From contig WPIO01000012.1 in NCBI GenBank assembly GCA_009760855.2, forward strand, positions 4,546,001-4,610,000: DNA of 64,000 nucleotides, read 5' to 3'. The notes beneath the pieces were generated by a model, which worked only from the letters and a program-made list of their open reading frames with translations, was not told the DNA's origin and did no database searches. Below are positions 13,301-22,450 of the stretch, in pieces (position 1 is the first letter of the stretch; the number at the start of each line of letters is the position of its first letter). This DNA comes from Cristatella mucedo. Lineage: Eukaryota; Bryozoa; Phylactolaemata; Cristatellidae. The position numbers were made by a program, and so were the translations under genes.

Positions 13301-15474
13301 GACAGAATCTTTAGCTCATCAGGTCCTAGATTGTGCAACACACTCCAACCATTATTATGCAACGACAACTACTTGCCTGTTACCGACTATGGCTCATCAT
13401 TTTCAGAGGTCCTGAGCTGCTGCTTCCATGCTACCCACTAACTCAACTGCTCTGCTGACTCTGCTATGCTTTCAAATTTATATTTGGTAAGTGAGATTAA
13501 GTCTGTTGGCTACAGAGTGCGTGCAGGCAGCCGCTTAGACTGTGAGTTGGCTACACAAACGTCTCATTGTTGTGCTTACGTTGTCTTCGTGGATTTTTAG
13601 AGTTACCAACTATGATAAATCAGATTATTTTAATCATTACTAAATTCGAGCGTTTATCACACAAACGTAACTCTGTTGAAGATCAAGATTTGCAATCACA
13701 AATTCGTGTGTCGTTTCATTCACTTAAAACGTGTGTTTGGATGGTTTAGCCCAGTCGTTACAGTTATGGTCAAACTGATGTAATTAATAAAGAAATTGAA
13801 TAAATAATTCATGGACTCGAGCTTTGGTGCATACGTGGAGTACACGGATAGACCGCAGGTTATCTTAGGACTCAGTGAACACCTGTATCAGTCCATGTTT
13901 ACAGTTTTTTCGTGTGTAAACAAATAAATTCTTGAGAAACCAGGCCACAAAACTCAACATTATTCATATCACTATTTATGCCACTGTAATTCAGGTTTCT
14001 TGCAACGATAATCATATCATTTCTTGAAGCTGGCTAAGTTTCCACTCATGAAGCATTGGTCGAATCAAAATGTTATCCACTACATCAGAGATGGGCAAAC
14101 TCAGGGCTTTATGCCCGATCTGGCCTACCTAGTACTGGAGTCCGGCCTTGCAGCCCCTTAATTACTGATTGATCAATCCGCTCGTTTGATTTGTTTCGGT
14201 TTTCGTCACCTCCAATCTAGTGGTAGTTTGACTTACGAGTATTCCAACTAACACGTTTTCGAGGCATGAGCCGTCTATCGGCAGGTTTTGTTTTGAGTGA
14301 AGAGCTAACTGTTATTGTTCTTGATATCGCTATGCTCATTTCGCAGTAAGATTTTAGGAAGGCGACTTTGCTTTTCACCCGGCTAGTGGCAGCAGCCCGC
14401 AGCCTTGATGGATTTTTGCCATAAATTGCTATCCCAGAGCTCGGCAAAATCTGGCCTTTATGCCAGATAGGCCCTGGCTAGCACTCCAGTAGAGCCTAAA
14501 GCCACTTTTGTTATTTATAGTTGGATTAGGACTAATTATTAGCACTAACAATACAAATACGTTTGATATAGCACCTCGGAAAGAACTCAATCTTTTTCTG
14601 GGCACGTTTCATTTGCTGCAACAGAAGCACAATCGAATGGTTAGTAGCTGAATTGTGGTGGTTGTGTTCCGCTTCCTCACTACTGGATGGAGTCCAAACT
14701 GTTGCCCAGGCTTATGTTCAGAACTCATGTCGTGTATTTGTTTGAAGGAAAGTGCATAGCCGGGTTGAGGTTATAAATGTGTACTCCTATAATTGTCCTA
14801 CCTGTCTTTACATCAAATGGGGCATTTTAGTCGTTCGTTCGCATGGCCTCGCACACCCGGCGGGCAGCCGAGTGGGACCGGTTTCATCAGGATCAGGGAA
14901 TTATCGACCTGCAATGGTCTAGTAGCCCGAAACCGCTGTCGACCTCTAAACTAAACCAACTGATCGACGAAGCATAACTTCTGGAATAATTTTGCTTCGG
15001 CATCACGTTTAGATCAGGCAAGCACAACATGTAAAAATGGAAAAGGCAAAATCCGATGGCATCGAGGAAAGACCTATTCATACTAGTTAGTGCTCATAAT
15101 GAAACACGTTTTGGGAACTCTACTTACTGATGTTCCTTCACCTCAAAGTGAAGAACATGTACGTACGTATTATCTGGATTCTTACATTGTTTATTCTTTG
15201 TAATCTATAAACCTTTGTAATATATCGTACTATTATGATTTTTTTAGGAGGCACTACGAGTCTATTGCATTTGCTGAATGAGATTGCTGGGTCGCAATCT
15301 ATTAAAGATGAACTTACACGTGAGCTATTACTGTGGGTAATCCACTATATAGCAGCCATTGAAAACATGAAAATGACTGGCACATACAAGGAGCCGATTT
15401 CATGGTCGTTCATTGAAGAGGCTTAACAGAAATTAAAAATTTTGAAAGCTTCTACAGAAGACGTAAAAAAAAGG
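2243..15474 (+). CDS. UBR1/UBR2-type N-recognin E3 ubiquitin ligase (partial, five exons)
   Basis: Proteins of this family recognise destabilising N-termini and ubiquitinate them with an E2 enzyme in cytosol or nucleus. Exons seen are 2243-2322, 7659-7786, 7946-8092, 15087-15162 and 15248-15474. The first junction is phase-consistent and gives ALVIQILGERCKPGV, matching the UBR1/2 pattern ILGER..PGV that precedes the winged-helix region. Then come FSHREALRHQLIQTLAVGP and VELKPDLFREVNPLWFAYS, matching the ELKPE.F..FN.YFYHY segment. The last two exons match the helical region before the RING. At least one exon is missing between 8092 and 15087, because phase and length do not join. The UBR box lies upstream and the RING downstream, outside what I can see. 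The last exon has an in-frame TAA at 15424. Family assignment comes from remembered motifs, not a search. Confidence 0.75.
2590..2700. repeat. Fragment of repeat C
   Basis: The stretch around 2640-2700 (ctgccttcagtaggcattt) resembles 3728-3790 and 31375-31430. It is therefore a dispersed repeat. The rest of 2323-2830 shows nothing coding. Confidence 0.4.
2830..3570. mobile_element. LTR-like sequence shared with 39440-39780
   Basis: This GC-richer block contains a segment (2930-3080) alignable by eye with 39540-39690: gccaacaacaggggac(t), then actataggggc, with a TATA-like ataat box between. On the minus strand the order is cccctatag, cctgttgttggcg, tataa, then a conserved ct(c/t)ta(c)cccagctcaac block. 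That looks like an LTR promoter region, probably of a Gypsy element. No protein frame is convincing. Confidence 0.45.
3670..3960 (-). repeat. Repeat C, LINE-related 3' fragment
   Basis: The bases around 3866-3935 (gcaagttccacagtctagga) resemble 31566-31640 and distantly the FQ.LG segment near the C-terminus of LINE-A ORF2 read on the minus strand. It is a short degenerate fragment with no open frame of interest. Confidence 0.45.
4145..4371 (+). mobile_element. LINE-A 3' end with (ATT)n tail
   Basis: This copy holds only the 3' UTR: the gctgacactgtgca and gctgaccctgtgcatgtcac blocks, then the terminal stem-loop (cctagagagagattaagttc) and a (TTA) microsatellite from about 4340. It is strongly 5'-truncated, as expected of target-primed insertion. 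Confidence 0.85.
4372..4959. other. Intronic sequence without recognised features
   Basis: No supported exon or repeat was seen here. Confidence 0.4.
4960..5607 (+). mobile_element. LINE-A relic, RT C-terminal part, interrupted by an LTR element
   Basis: The frame 4980-5285 carries the LINE-A C-terminal motif series: HAVVTSCLGFCNSLLAGLL, RRELRSCHITPPLADPLWLP, VFSLTFRSF. It continues degraded to gtgctgatcc at 5607. The LINE's 3' end resumes at 7258 after the LTR element, so the two halves are one old insertion. Confidence 0.8.
5608..5846 (-). repeat. LTR (3' LTR in element sense)
   Basis: About 239 bp, alignable with 7016-7257 across its whole length, including cacctgcacacggagca and gatcaggggcagtgtcatca. 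Several scattered differences between the two LTRs indicate that the insertion is not recent. Confidence 0.8.
6644..7072 (-). CDS. gag-like protein of the short LTR element
   Basis: A 142-residue frame starts in the 5' LTR. Its middle, FAMWLRDSELRIELWG then KYLPLFLEGNCLYVY and REALVTALA, has the helical W...L..FL.G.A...Y..L...L..AL pattern of Ty3/Gypsy gag capsid. That recognition is by pattern, not search. A second frame, 6497-6282, is acidic with EQVGDEVQVGD-type repeats and may be the distal part of the same protein after a frameshift. No zinc knuckle was found. Confidence 0.5.
   Translation of the reverse strand: MVLLVGLRSVPFATVTQATDYKLFPASAVAYHNPARAFQDHYDFAMWLRDSELRIELWGVNSRVWHKYLPLFLEGNCLYVYSYMPKAIKDDCSHLREALVTALASPVGKARLLSTELANACGERVVTRGNRSNVSNGRRCSG
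7016..7257 (-). repeat. LTR (5' LTR in element sense)
   Basis: Direct-repeat partner of 5608-5846, with the same order of blocks. The gag-like frame begins inside this LTR at about 7072. Confidence 0.8.
7258..7440 (+). mobile_element. LINE-A 3' end, distal half of the interrupted copy
   Basis: It begins gcatgtcacccctattg, the sequence expected to follow gctgatcc at 5607, and contains a degraded terminal stem-loop. The tail is short. A cag acceptor-like site at 7342-7346 belongs to this repeat, not to a host exon. Confidence 0.7.
7659..7786 (+). CDS. UBR-like gene exon b
   Basis: The acceptor is tttcttag and the donor is CAT|gtgggt. The exon opens with GERCKPGVAENFSHREALR, completed by the last base of the previous exon, followed by a helix ending TLAVGPIECN. 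This corresponds to the conserved REIIHQLAI.P..HSE block of UBR1/2. Confidence 0.8.
7946..8092 (+). CDS. UBR-like gene exon c
   Basis: The acceptor is gcacatag and the donor is CGT|gtaagc, giving 49 codons in phase 0. It contains AMDVFGEVSRPLIKHGKEF and VELKPDLFREVNPLWF, the positions of the family's VA.FKKP...G.YELKPE..  .FN.YFYH segment. A short 159-bp intron separates it from exon b. Confidence 0.8.
8093..9269. other. UBR intron, AT-rich, no recognised features
   Basis: No convincing exon was found, although at least one UBR exon must lie between 8093 and 15086. Confidence 0.4.
9270..10800 (-). mobile_element. LINE-A, RT and 3' end
   Basis: On the minus strand the RT core is clear at 10696-10388: [46 protein letters not shown]. 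The C-terminal region follows at 9869-9513, then the 3' UTR with the terminal stem-loop near 9300-9350. Frames are broken in several places. The 5' truncation point is about 10800, directly abutting a plus-strand LINE-B. Confidence 0.85.
10800..13480 (+). mobile_element. LINE-B, old nearly full-length copy with a SINE inside
   Basis: Endonuclease blocks at 10805-11110 and the linker at 11490-11810 match the minus-strand copy at 1-1540. RT blocks lie at 11950-12250 (PVSLLSFLSKILTK, TETNFLRVNNDILRG) and the C-terminal region at 12990-13450. Stops and frameshifts are dense, so this copy is older than the LINE-A copies nearby. A tRNA-derived SINE interrupts the RT region between 12310 and 12478. 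Confidence 0.75.
12310..12478 (+). mobile_element. tRNA-derived SINE, copy 1
   Basis: The 5' part looks like a tRNA gene of the long-variable-arm (Leu/Ser) type. Box A is tggcacactaggtaaggtgg at 12322-12341, an extra-arm hairpin is cctcggtcccgagg, and box B is GGTTCGATTCC at 12373-12383. An unrelated 3' body follows, ending aggctgtttaatcagcta. The second copy at 53378-53541 matches across both head and body, which marks a SINE rather than a tRNA gene. It lies inside LINE-B RT. Confidence 0.8.
13480..14084. other. LINE-B 3' flank and unrecognised AT-rich DNA
   Basis: The frame 13567-13749 appears to be 3' flank of the LINE-B copy. Nothing else is supported. Confidence 0.35.
14085..14520. mobile_element. 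Possible hAT-type DNA transposon relic
   Basis: The start cagagatgggcaaactc resembles the cag-g-gtgggcaaac termini of some hAT transposons known to me. A related tctggcctttatgcca block recurs at 14450 in direct orientation. No transposase motif could be confirmed in the 14447-14217 frame. Confidence 0.3.
14545..14660 (-). mobile_element. LINE-A 3' terminal fragment
   Basis: gaactcaatctttttctggg followed by catttgctgcaacag and aatggttagtag matches the reverse complement of the LINE-A 3' end. The copy is degraded. Confidence 0.65.
14775..15086 (+). repeat. Left arm of a ~310-bp inverted repeat around UBR exons
   Basis: The sequence is nearly identical to the reverse complement of 15717-16024. 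By eye there is one base difference and one 4-base indel in about 310 bp. Both arms end in tcatactag on the inner side and aaatgtgtactcct on the outer side. The repeat unit is unrecognised and has no convincing coding content. Confidence 0.9.
15087..15162 (+). CDS. UBR-like gene exon d (probable)
   Basis: The exon encodes LVLIMKHVLGTLLTDVPSPQ and ends C|gtacgt in the phase required by the next exon. Its acceptor AG coincides with the last two bases of the left inverted-repeat arm, so the exon start may have moved when the repeat arrived. A second AG lies four bases further on. I am less sure of this exon than of b, c and e. Confidence 0.55.
15248..15474 (+). CDS. UBR-like gene exon e, with in-frame TAA
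   Basis: The acceptor is tttttttag. The exon encodes GTTSLLHLLNEIAGS, then RELLLWVIHYIAAIE, matching the UBR1/2 segment ending in K..I.WIL...D.... A TAA stop occurs at 15424-15426. The frame then stays open for 16 more lysine-rich codons and ends in phase at AGG|gtgaga. Either this allele is truncated before the RING, or the locus is a pseudogene, or the stop is a sequence error. Confidence 0.7.
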
Positions 15475-15642
15475 GTGAGACTTTTCAAGACTTAACTTTT
15501 TAATAACCCTTTTGCATATGTACTTCTAATTCCAACAGCTAAGCCACAGCTTACTTACTAAGTCATTTGAATAAGTCAGACCTTTCACTGAGTGTGCTCA
15601 GCGAAGCAGTTTGTCAATTTTATGGCTAAATTTAAGGGTTTA

Positions 15643-15647
<5 letters not shown>

Positions 15648-15718
<71 letters not shown>
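15648..15718 (+). repeat. (CT)n microsatellite
   Basis: About 35 uninterrupted CT units directly abut the inner edge of the right inverted-repeat arm. It could also serve as a strong pyrimidine tract on the plus strand. Confidence 0.98.
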
Positions 15719-15719
<1 letters not shown>

Positions 15720-16024
15720 GTATGAATCTTTCCTCGATGCCATCGGATTTTGCCTTTTCCATTTTTACATGTTGTGCTTGCCTGATCTAAACGTGATGCC
15801 GAAGCAAAATTATTCCAGAAGTTATGCTTCGTCGATCAGTTGGTTTAGTTTAGAGGTCGACAGCGGTTTCGGGCTACTAGACCATTGCAGGTCGATAATT
15901 CCCTGATCCTGATGAAACCGGTCCCACTCGGCTGCCCGCCGGGTGTGCGAGGCCATGCGAACGAACGACTAAAATGCCCCATTTGATGTAAAGACAGGTA
16001 GGGCAATTATAGGAGTACACATTT
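15717..16024 (-). repeat. Right arm of the ~310-bp inverted repeat
   Basis: Reverse-complement partner of 14775-15086. The 630-bp spacer between the arms contains two UBR exons and the CT tract. The outer edge passes directly into an AT-cored palindrome. Confidence 0.9.
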
Positions 16025-16044
16025 GAGACAAAGTAGTTTACTAA

Positions 16045-16104
<60 letters not shown>

Positions 16105-16126
16105 TTAGTAAACTACTTTGTCTCAA
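16023..16126. repeat. Perfect 28-bp-arm palindrome with (AT)24 core
   Basis: Arms 16023-16050 and 16099-16126 (gagacaaagtagtttactaa and its complement) are perfect inverted repeats around an (AT)n core that is itself self-complementary. The whole 104 bp can extrude as one hairpin. A further (AT)n tract follows at 16138-16157. Confidence 0.95.
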
Positions 16127-16388
16127 TAAAGTATATGCATATATATATATATATATATGATTAAGGCACAGAGATGAGACGGCTTCCAAGCCAGTAAGGG
16201 TGTCAGAGATGCAGTGCCGCCTAAAAGCCATCCTTTCCAGGCGTGGGATGTCTTGATCGGCAAAGCTAGCTTCATTGTTTAGCAACCAGCTGTTCAAAGC
16301 CCCGAAAAAGAACGGCCTCATCACTACCGACCGGTAGCCAGTGGTCAGACAAGACCAGTAAATGGTTGCGTGGTCAATCATCTCGAAT

Positions 16389-17660
16389 GAGATTCACTGG
16401 TTCTTCTCTGCAGTCGTTAAGGTCCTATCTCAGTGGGAGACTCCGGAGTATTGACGTGAATGGACTAAGATCATCTGAGGCACATCTGAAATATGGGGCA
16501 TCTCAAGGCCCGTACTCGGTCTGGTTTTTTCACGCTTTATACTCTCCCTCTTGCTGATGTGATTGCCAAGCACAATCTAGGCTTTCACTTCTATGCGGAT
16601 TACACTCAGTTGCACCTTTGCTTTGATCCCTCCCAGCCATCGAGAACCCCATACTCTCTCAACTCACTTGCTGCATGTATTGATGACATCCGCATATAGA
16701 TTGCAGCAAACTTTCTAGAACTAAACGATGATAAAACTGAGACCGAGTGTCATTCACAGATTAGAAAGGCTGACTCTCAAAATTGGCTCAGCCAGCATAT
16801 CTCCAGTTGAATAAGCTCGAAATCTACGTGTCATATTCCAAAGCGACCTCTCGTTTGACGACTATATCAGCACCACAGTCGAATCTGCCTATCTTCAGCT
16901 TCATTATATTGCTAAATTTCTGGCTTGTTTAGATAAGGATACTACGTCCATGTTGGTCCATGAATTCGTGACATCCCGTCTCGACTTCTGCAGCTCACTG
17001 CTTGCTGGCATACCGGCACGTGCAATCAGGCAATTGCAGCTGGTGCAAAACTCTCCAGCTAGGCTTGTCTATCGTGAGCATCGCAGTTGCCACATTACTC
17101 CACTTCTGTCGGACCTGCACTGGCTTCCAGTCAAGAAACAGATTGACTTCAAGGTTTTGTCACTCACTTTTAGGTCATTACATTATTTTGCTCCAACCTA
17201 TCTGTCAGATCTACTCCTTATCAGGCCAGGCATAGTACACCTGCTTTTCAGAATCCATCCGTCTATAAATACCTCGTACTAACCTCAAATCCTTTGGAGA
17301 CCGTGCATTTAGTTCGTTTGCTCCCAAAGCCTGGAACTCCCTCCCGACCTGCATCAGAACATCCCCTGACCTGACCACATTTAAAAAGAACTTAAAAACA
17401 CACCCATTTATGACAGCATTTCGTGGATCCCTGTGATTCGTCCTTGGTGTGCTTATGTGTGCTGACACTGTGCATGCTGCCATCAACCACATTTGCATGC
17501 TGACCCTATGCATGCCACCCATAGCCATGTTATTTATGTTGTTCGTTTATCAAGCATGATATTACTCACCATTCAAGTGCATTTCCATTTGCAGCAAATG
17601 TAAAGCGCTTTGAGAGAGATTGAGTTCTCTGAGGGCGCTTTATCAACTGCATTATTATAT
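16389..17660 (+). mobile_element. LINE-A, RT and 3' end
   Basis: The copy is 5'-truncated within the [18 protein letters not shown], then the FHFYADDTQL-like box (here YADYTQL), then HEFVTSRLDFCSSLLAG, HRSCHITPLLSDLHWLP and FKVLSLTFRSLH. It ends with the 3' UTR and stem-loop at 17602-17642. Several frameshifts and stops are present. The adjacent 3' neighbour is the R2/NeSL-type LINE. Confidence 0.85.
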
Positions 17661-19790
17661 CCATGTTGTTCCGGGCCGCCACAATCAGAGCATCCTTGCA
17701 GCTGTCGCATGGCACCGTCAAATCCGAAAATAATAGATCCGTGCCTTTGTAAATGACCAAGTTCAGCTTGAGAGCCAGGCCACGCGTAAGCCAGATGGCG
17801 AGGCCTGCCAACATGCTGTCGTGCACCGTGACCAGAAGAGCTCAAATTAAGCAGCCCAGAATCAGGTTGCAATTTGGACGTAACTGTAAGCAGGATCGGC
17901 CAGCAGTGGCTCAGCATGTGGCAACCGGTTTCTGTTTCCTCGTGGCATAGGTGGTAGCTGGTTACCGTCTCAGGGGATCCTCGACACCTGGGAGCAGCCA
18001 CTGGCAGCATTTTCCGGAATGCTAAGTGCACGACTCAACCAGCCCGGAACATCAGGCCTAGACAGTGGTCAAGAAGCGACTGTGGATGGTGAATCTGAGA
18101 ATGGCTGAGCAGCGGCTGAACCTGCCCTGTGCACACGGGGCAGCTCATGCAGGATGTTCCACGAGCCTGTTGAACTCTTGCCACTTCGCGCTGACCGCTC
18201 GTGCACAAAACCAGTGCTCGATGCCGTCAAGATCGGAGGGCACAGCCAGTATTTCATGGCCGGTAAGGCAGAGGTGACGAGGAGAGCAGATTGAGGCACT
18301 TGCTGGTGTCCCACCACCCATAGCGATATTGGATCAAACTTGTTGCCATGGTCAAAAGATGCTGGCCTTAGTTATCGCGAATCCTCCTCATCAGGCGATG
18401 GCACCCAATACAGGCTCGTGACAGCCAGGTCAATTACGCAGCGACTTGACAGACGCAAGCATCGAGTTGGAAAAGCATGTGACAGGCTTTCTCAGCTCCT
18501 AGGATGGAAGCGTTCGTCCCGAAGCAGATCAAGCCAAGCGAGCCTGCAGAGCGAGGTGAAAACGGGAAATGCACCGATGTAGAGTTCGGCAGGCTGCGCA
18601 TGAAGCGACATAGTGCCGTCAGACCCTTTTCGGCTGTTGGCAGAGTATCCTTAGGCATGAGTGCCCGATAAGGGTAGCCGAGCCGTGGCAGGTGGAATGT
18701 CCGAAATACGTCAAGCTTTTACCAAGGGGCGAGAACGCTGGCCTGAATTGGGTTAACTTCCCTTTCAAGGGAAGAGCCATCTTGCTTTAGTTCAGCCCTA
18801 GGTTGCCCAAGAAACTCTTCAATTTAGACCTACTGACTCGGCCTATTGCAGCGCAGGGATTACGCCTATGATGTGGGTTGATAAAGGTGGGCACGGCCTT
18901 CGCTGCCTTTCAGGTGAAGGCACACCACTTCGTCGGCCGGAAGTTCAGCCCAGCATCGAGGCAGCCTGTTCAACTGTGGACACGAGGGCCTGAACACCAG
19001 AAGACGTGCAAGAGAACAGATTGATTGTAACTGCCTAGGCATGGACTAAGAGGGAATTTCTGCCAAGCTGGAAACAGGATTTGTGCAGGCTAGCAGCGAG
19101 TCTGACATCCGGTTCCATCGCCAGATCGAAGAGGAATGGTGATAGAGGATTGCCCTGCCGGACGACGGTAATCATAAGGAACGCCACCAACTCGTCGTGC
19201 ACCTTAAGCTGCAGGATCAAGCCGGTATACAGGCAATCAACAAAAACCTACAAAAGCTCATCTACATTTCGCCATGTCGAGGCACATTGAGAAGAGAGAC
19301 ATGTGAAATGCTGCAGAAGGAATTCAAAGGTCAAGAAACGCCGAGTAGGCAACACAGGGCCTCTAATGATCTCTGGCCTCGTCAAAGGGTCTCTCCATAG
19401 GAATGAGCTGCTCTAGGCACCTCTACACACCAGAAACAAAGCCTTTTTGCTGAGGTGACAACACCCCACGGCCACCATCAAATTTGCACTGCTTAGTAGC
19501 CAGGCTTTCCAAGAGTGGCTTGTAAAGAGTGGGCAATAGCCTGACGGGACGGAAGTTACCACACATGCTTGGGTCACCGTTCTTGTAAATAAGGGCAGGT
19601 TGCCTTTACTCGTTTTCCACAAGCCAATGACGTCTCCAAAGTGAAGGCAGCCGTTCAGGATTCATGCCATCAGTATGCAACCCGGGTCGACGAGTCATAA
19701 GTGGCGATATTCCAGACGGTCAGCTCCAGGAGACGTGTTTCGGGCTCTCTGAAGGCTGGCTGTGTCATCTTCGTCTGCCAGTGGAGAGAT
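17660..19790 (-). mobile_element. R2/NeSL-type LINE with zinc knuckle and restriction-like endonuclease
   Basis: Minus-strand frames show an RT box VRQGNPLSPFLFDLAMEP (about 19170-19110), far from LINE-A's GVPQGS version but like the RQG.PLSP.LF..A..P of R2/NeSL-clade RTs. Downstream are the knuckle CHEETETGCHMLSHC (about 17950-17900) and LNLVIYKGTDLLFSDLTVPC (about 17770-17700), which fits the PDLV....I..D.TVP pattern of the C-terminal endonuclease. Such elements insert at defined targets. Frames are broken by shifts and the 5' part is unclear. Confidence 0.65.
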
Positions 19791-19794
19791 AATA

Positions 19795-21270
19795 ACACAA
19801 TAATAATAATAATACACTTGATAAAGTGCCCTCGGGGAACTCAATCTCTTTCTAGGTGCTTTACATTTCCTGAAAGAGAAATGCAATTGAATGGTGAGTA
19901 ATATCATGTTTGATGAACCACATGAATAACATGGTTAGGGGTGACATGCACAGAGTCAGCATGCAAATGTGGTTAGTGGCAGCATGCACAGTGTCTGCAC
20001 TCATAAGCACATGAAGGACGAATCACAGGGCACCACTAAATGCTGTCCTAAATAGGCATGTTAGTAAATTATTTTTTTAATTTGGTAAGGTCAGGGGATG
20101 TTCTGACGCAAGTCGGGAGGGAGCTCCAGGCTATGGGAGCAAACAAACTAAGTGCAGGGTCTCTAAAGGATTTGAGGTTTGTACGAGGTATTGGTAGACT
20201 GCTAGATTCCGAAAAGCTGGTCGCACAATATTTGGCCGGGTGGGGGAGTAGATCTGCGACATAGGCTGGAACCAAAGAATGAAGTGACCTAAAAGTGTGC
20301 AGCAAAGCCTTGAAGTCGATCCATTGCTTGACTGGTAGCCAGTGCCGGTCGGCAAGAAGTAGTGCGGTTTGGCAACTGCGATGCTCACGACAGACAGGCC
20401 TAGCTGCTGAGTTTTGCACCAGCACCAATCGCCGAATTGCACATGCTGGTAGGCCAGTAAGCAATGAGTTGCAGAAGTCAAGACGTGACGTCACAAATGC
20501 ATAGACCGACATTAGGTGCAGATGGCATCAATACATGCAACAAGTGAGTTGAGACAGTTAGAGATGCTCGAAGGCTGGGAGGGATCAAAGCAGAGGTACA
20601 ACTGAGTGTCATCCGCATAGAAGTGAAAGCCTAGATTGTGCTTGGCAATCACATCACCAAGAGGTAGACTATAAACCGTGAAAAGAACAGGATCTAGCAC
20701 AGAGCCCTGAGGTACCCCATATTTCAGAGGTACTTCAGATGATCTTTGTCCATTCACTTCAATACTCCGTGAAGTCTCCCACTGAGATAGGACCTGAACC
20801 ACTGCAGAGCAGTGCCAGTGATGCCCAGGCGAGATGAGAGGTGCTCTAAAAGAACTTTGTGATCGATGGTATCAAAAGATTCCCAAAGATCGAGAAAAAC
20901 AAGCAGAGACACTCTACCTTTGTCTCCATCCCTAAGTAGGTCATTGAATACCCTAAGCAAAGCTGACTCTGTGGAGTGATTAGCTCTAAAGCCAGACTGG
21001 AATTTACTAGCACGGTCTGAGGTTTCGATTTATGAGTTCAGCTGGTCTGCCAGGGCCCGTTCCAGCGTCTTTGATAAGAATGGTAGAAGGAAGACTGGGC
21101 GGTAGTTGCTTAAGTTCTCTTGGTCTTGTTCGCTTTCTGGTGAAGTGGCCTGACTACAGCTTTTTTAAAGGTGCTGGGACATGACTTGAGGCTAATGACA
21201 TATTAATGATGTTAGGTATGCAAGGCAGCAGCAGATCAATGCAACGTAGGAGCAGGACAGTGGCAATAGC
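19795..21270 (-). mobile_element. LINE-A, RT and 3' end
   Basis: On the minus strand from 21270: a [14 protein letters not shown]-like start, then LLVFLDLWESFDTIDHKVLL, KYGVPQGSVL, DPVLFTVYSLPLGDVIAKH, NLGFHFYADDTQLYLCFD, then the C-terminal and 3' segments ending with an (ATT)n tail at 19797-19812. It is truncated in the RT N-terminal part. One direct deletion joins the cysteine-free thumb region to the C-terminus near 20512. Confidence 0.85.
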
Positions 21271-21839
21271 ATGAAAGTGAAACTTTTTAATTTCAATTGT
21301 CGCAGCGTGGGCTGTCACTTGCAATTAATAAAAGCTTTTTTAACATGATGGATTTCTTTGATCAGTGATATGCAGTGAATGGAGGTAGATTGCAGTGGAT
21401 TCCGGTAATGGCCTGGGATAATTTTTTTCCAGTGGACTTCCTGAGAATGCTTGAGCTGAGTCACAAAAAGTCGACTGGGTATCTTTTGCAGGGAGCGCAG
21501 TTTGATATTTCAAAGTTTTTACATGTGTAAACGGCTGATATATGGTTGATTTGATGGGATTTAAAATAGATTGTGGTTGATTATAGTGGATTGCTTTGCA
21601 GGTGTACAACTTCGAAGCTCATTTGCCTAAGTGCTTGTGAGCACAGGGACATGCTATTCAGCGAATAGATCAATTAGAACGTCTAATACAATATCAGTGC
21701 AAAATTTGAGCTCGGCAATGCTTACATTTGGTCGATTCTAGCCTAATTCGAGTGAATTTTTGTGTATTGGGGTCGATTGAGGAAATTAATCGAACAAGAA
21801 GATTACAGACTGTCTCGTTTGATGACTTGCCAAAGTTTT
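21271..21839. other. Unrecognised sequence with motifs like the 25200-26640 repeat
   Basis: Read on the minus strand, 21610-21340 contains repeated atccactgcaatc-type blocks similar to the degenerate repeat at 25200-26640. No gene is supported. Confidence 0.35.
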
Positions 21840-22450
21840 AACCAGTTATCTTGGTCCATCTCAGCTAGATTAATTTCATTCCATTTTCGCCGGCCTACCA
21901 AATAATGGCTCTAGGCAACTGCAGCTGGCGGTTAATTTGGCTGCCAGGCTGGTGTACAAATCCTATGTTTTGTTCATGTGTCTCCTTTGCTGAAAACTTG
22001 GATGACTGCCTTCTGATCAGCTGATACAGGGAAACGTTCTTATGCTGACTCACAAAGCCTGCCAATACTTAGTTCTTTCTTACGTAACTGAACTGCTGCA
22101 TCAGTTTTAGCCTCATCGTGCCCTCTGCTCGTCTTAGGACAATAAATTAGCTCTACTATTTCTCTACTTGAAGACTGTTGGTGACAGAAGCTTTTGCCCT
22201 ACATGTTATACGCTTTGGAACCAACTTCAAAAAATAGTAGGTAACGACCACTCCTAACTGCTGCTGACTATGGCACCATCATTTCAGCCGTTCTGAGCTG
22301 TACTTTCTTTGATACTTACTACCTCAACCGCCCTTCTGATTCAGCTACGCTTTTCAATATCTCTTTGTTGCGAGAGTTAAAGTATCTTGGCTGACAATCG
22401 TGTATAGAAAGCAGCTTAGTCTGTAAGCTGGCTGCAAAAAAACTCCCCTG
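21840..22450 (+). mobile_element. LINE-B C-terminal relic
   Basis: tgccaggctggtgtacaaa and the following blocks parallel 13060-13460 of the LINE-B copy (ARLVYK, then the C-terminal CNTL-like region). The copy is heavily degraded. Confidence 0.6.

Noticed and set aside
15877-16381. Frames containing long IY repeats (also 45823-46214)
   Set aside because: They are translations of (AT)n microsatellites and palindrome arms.
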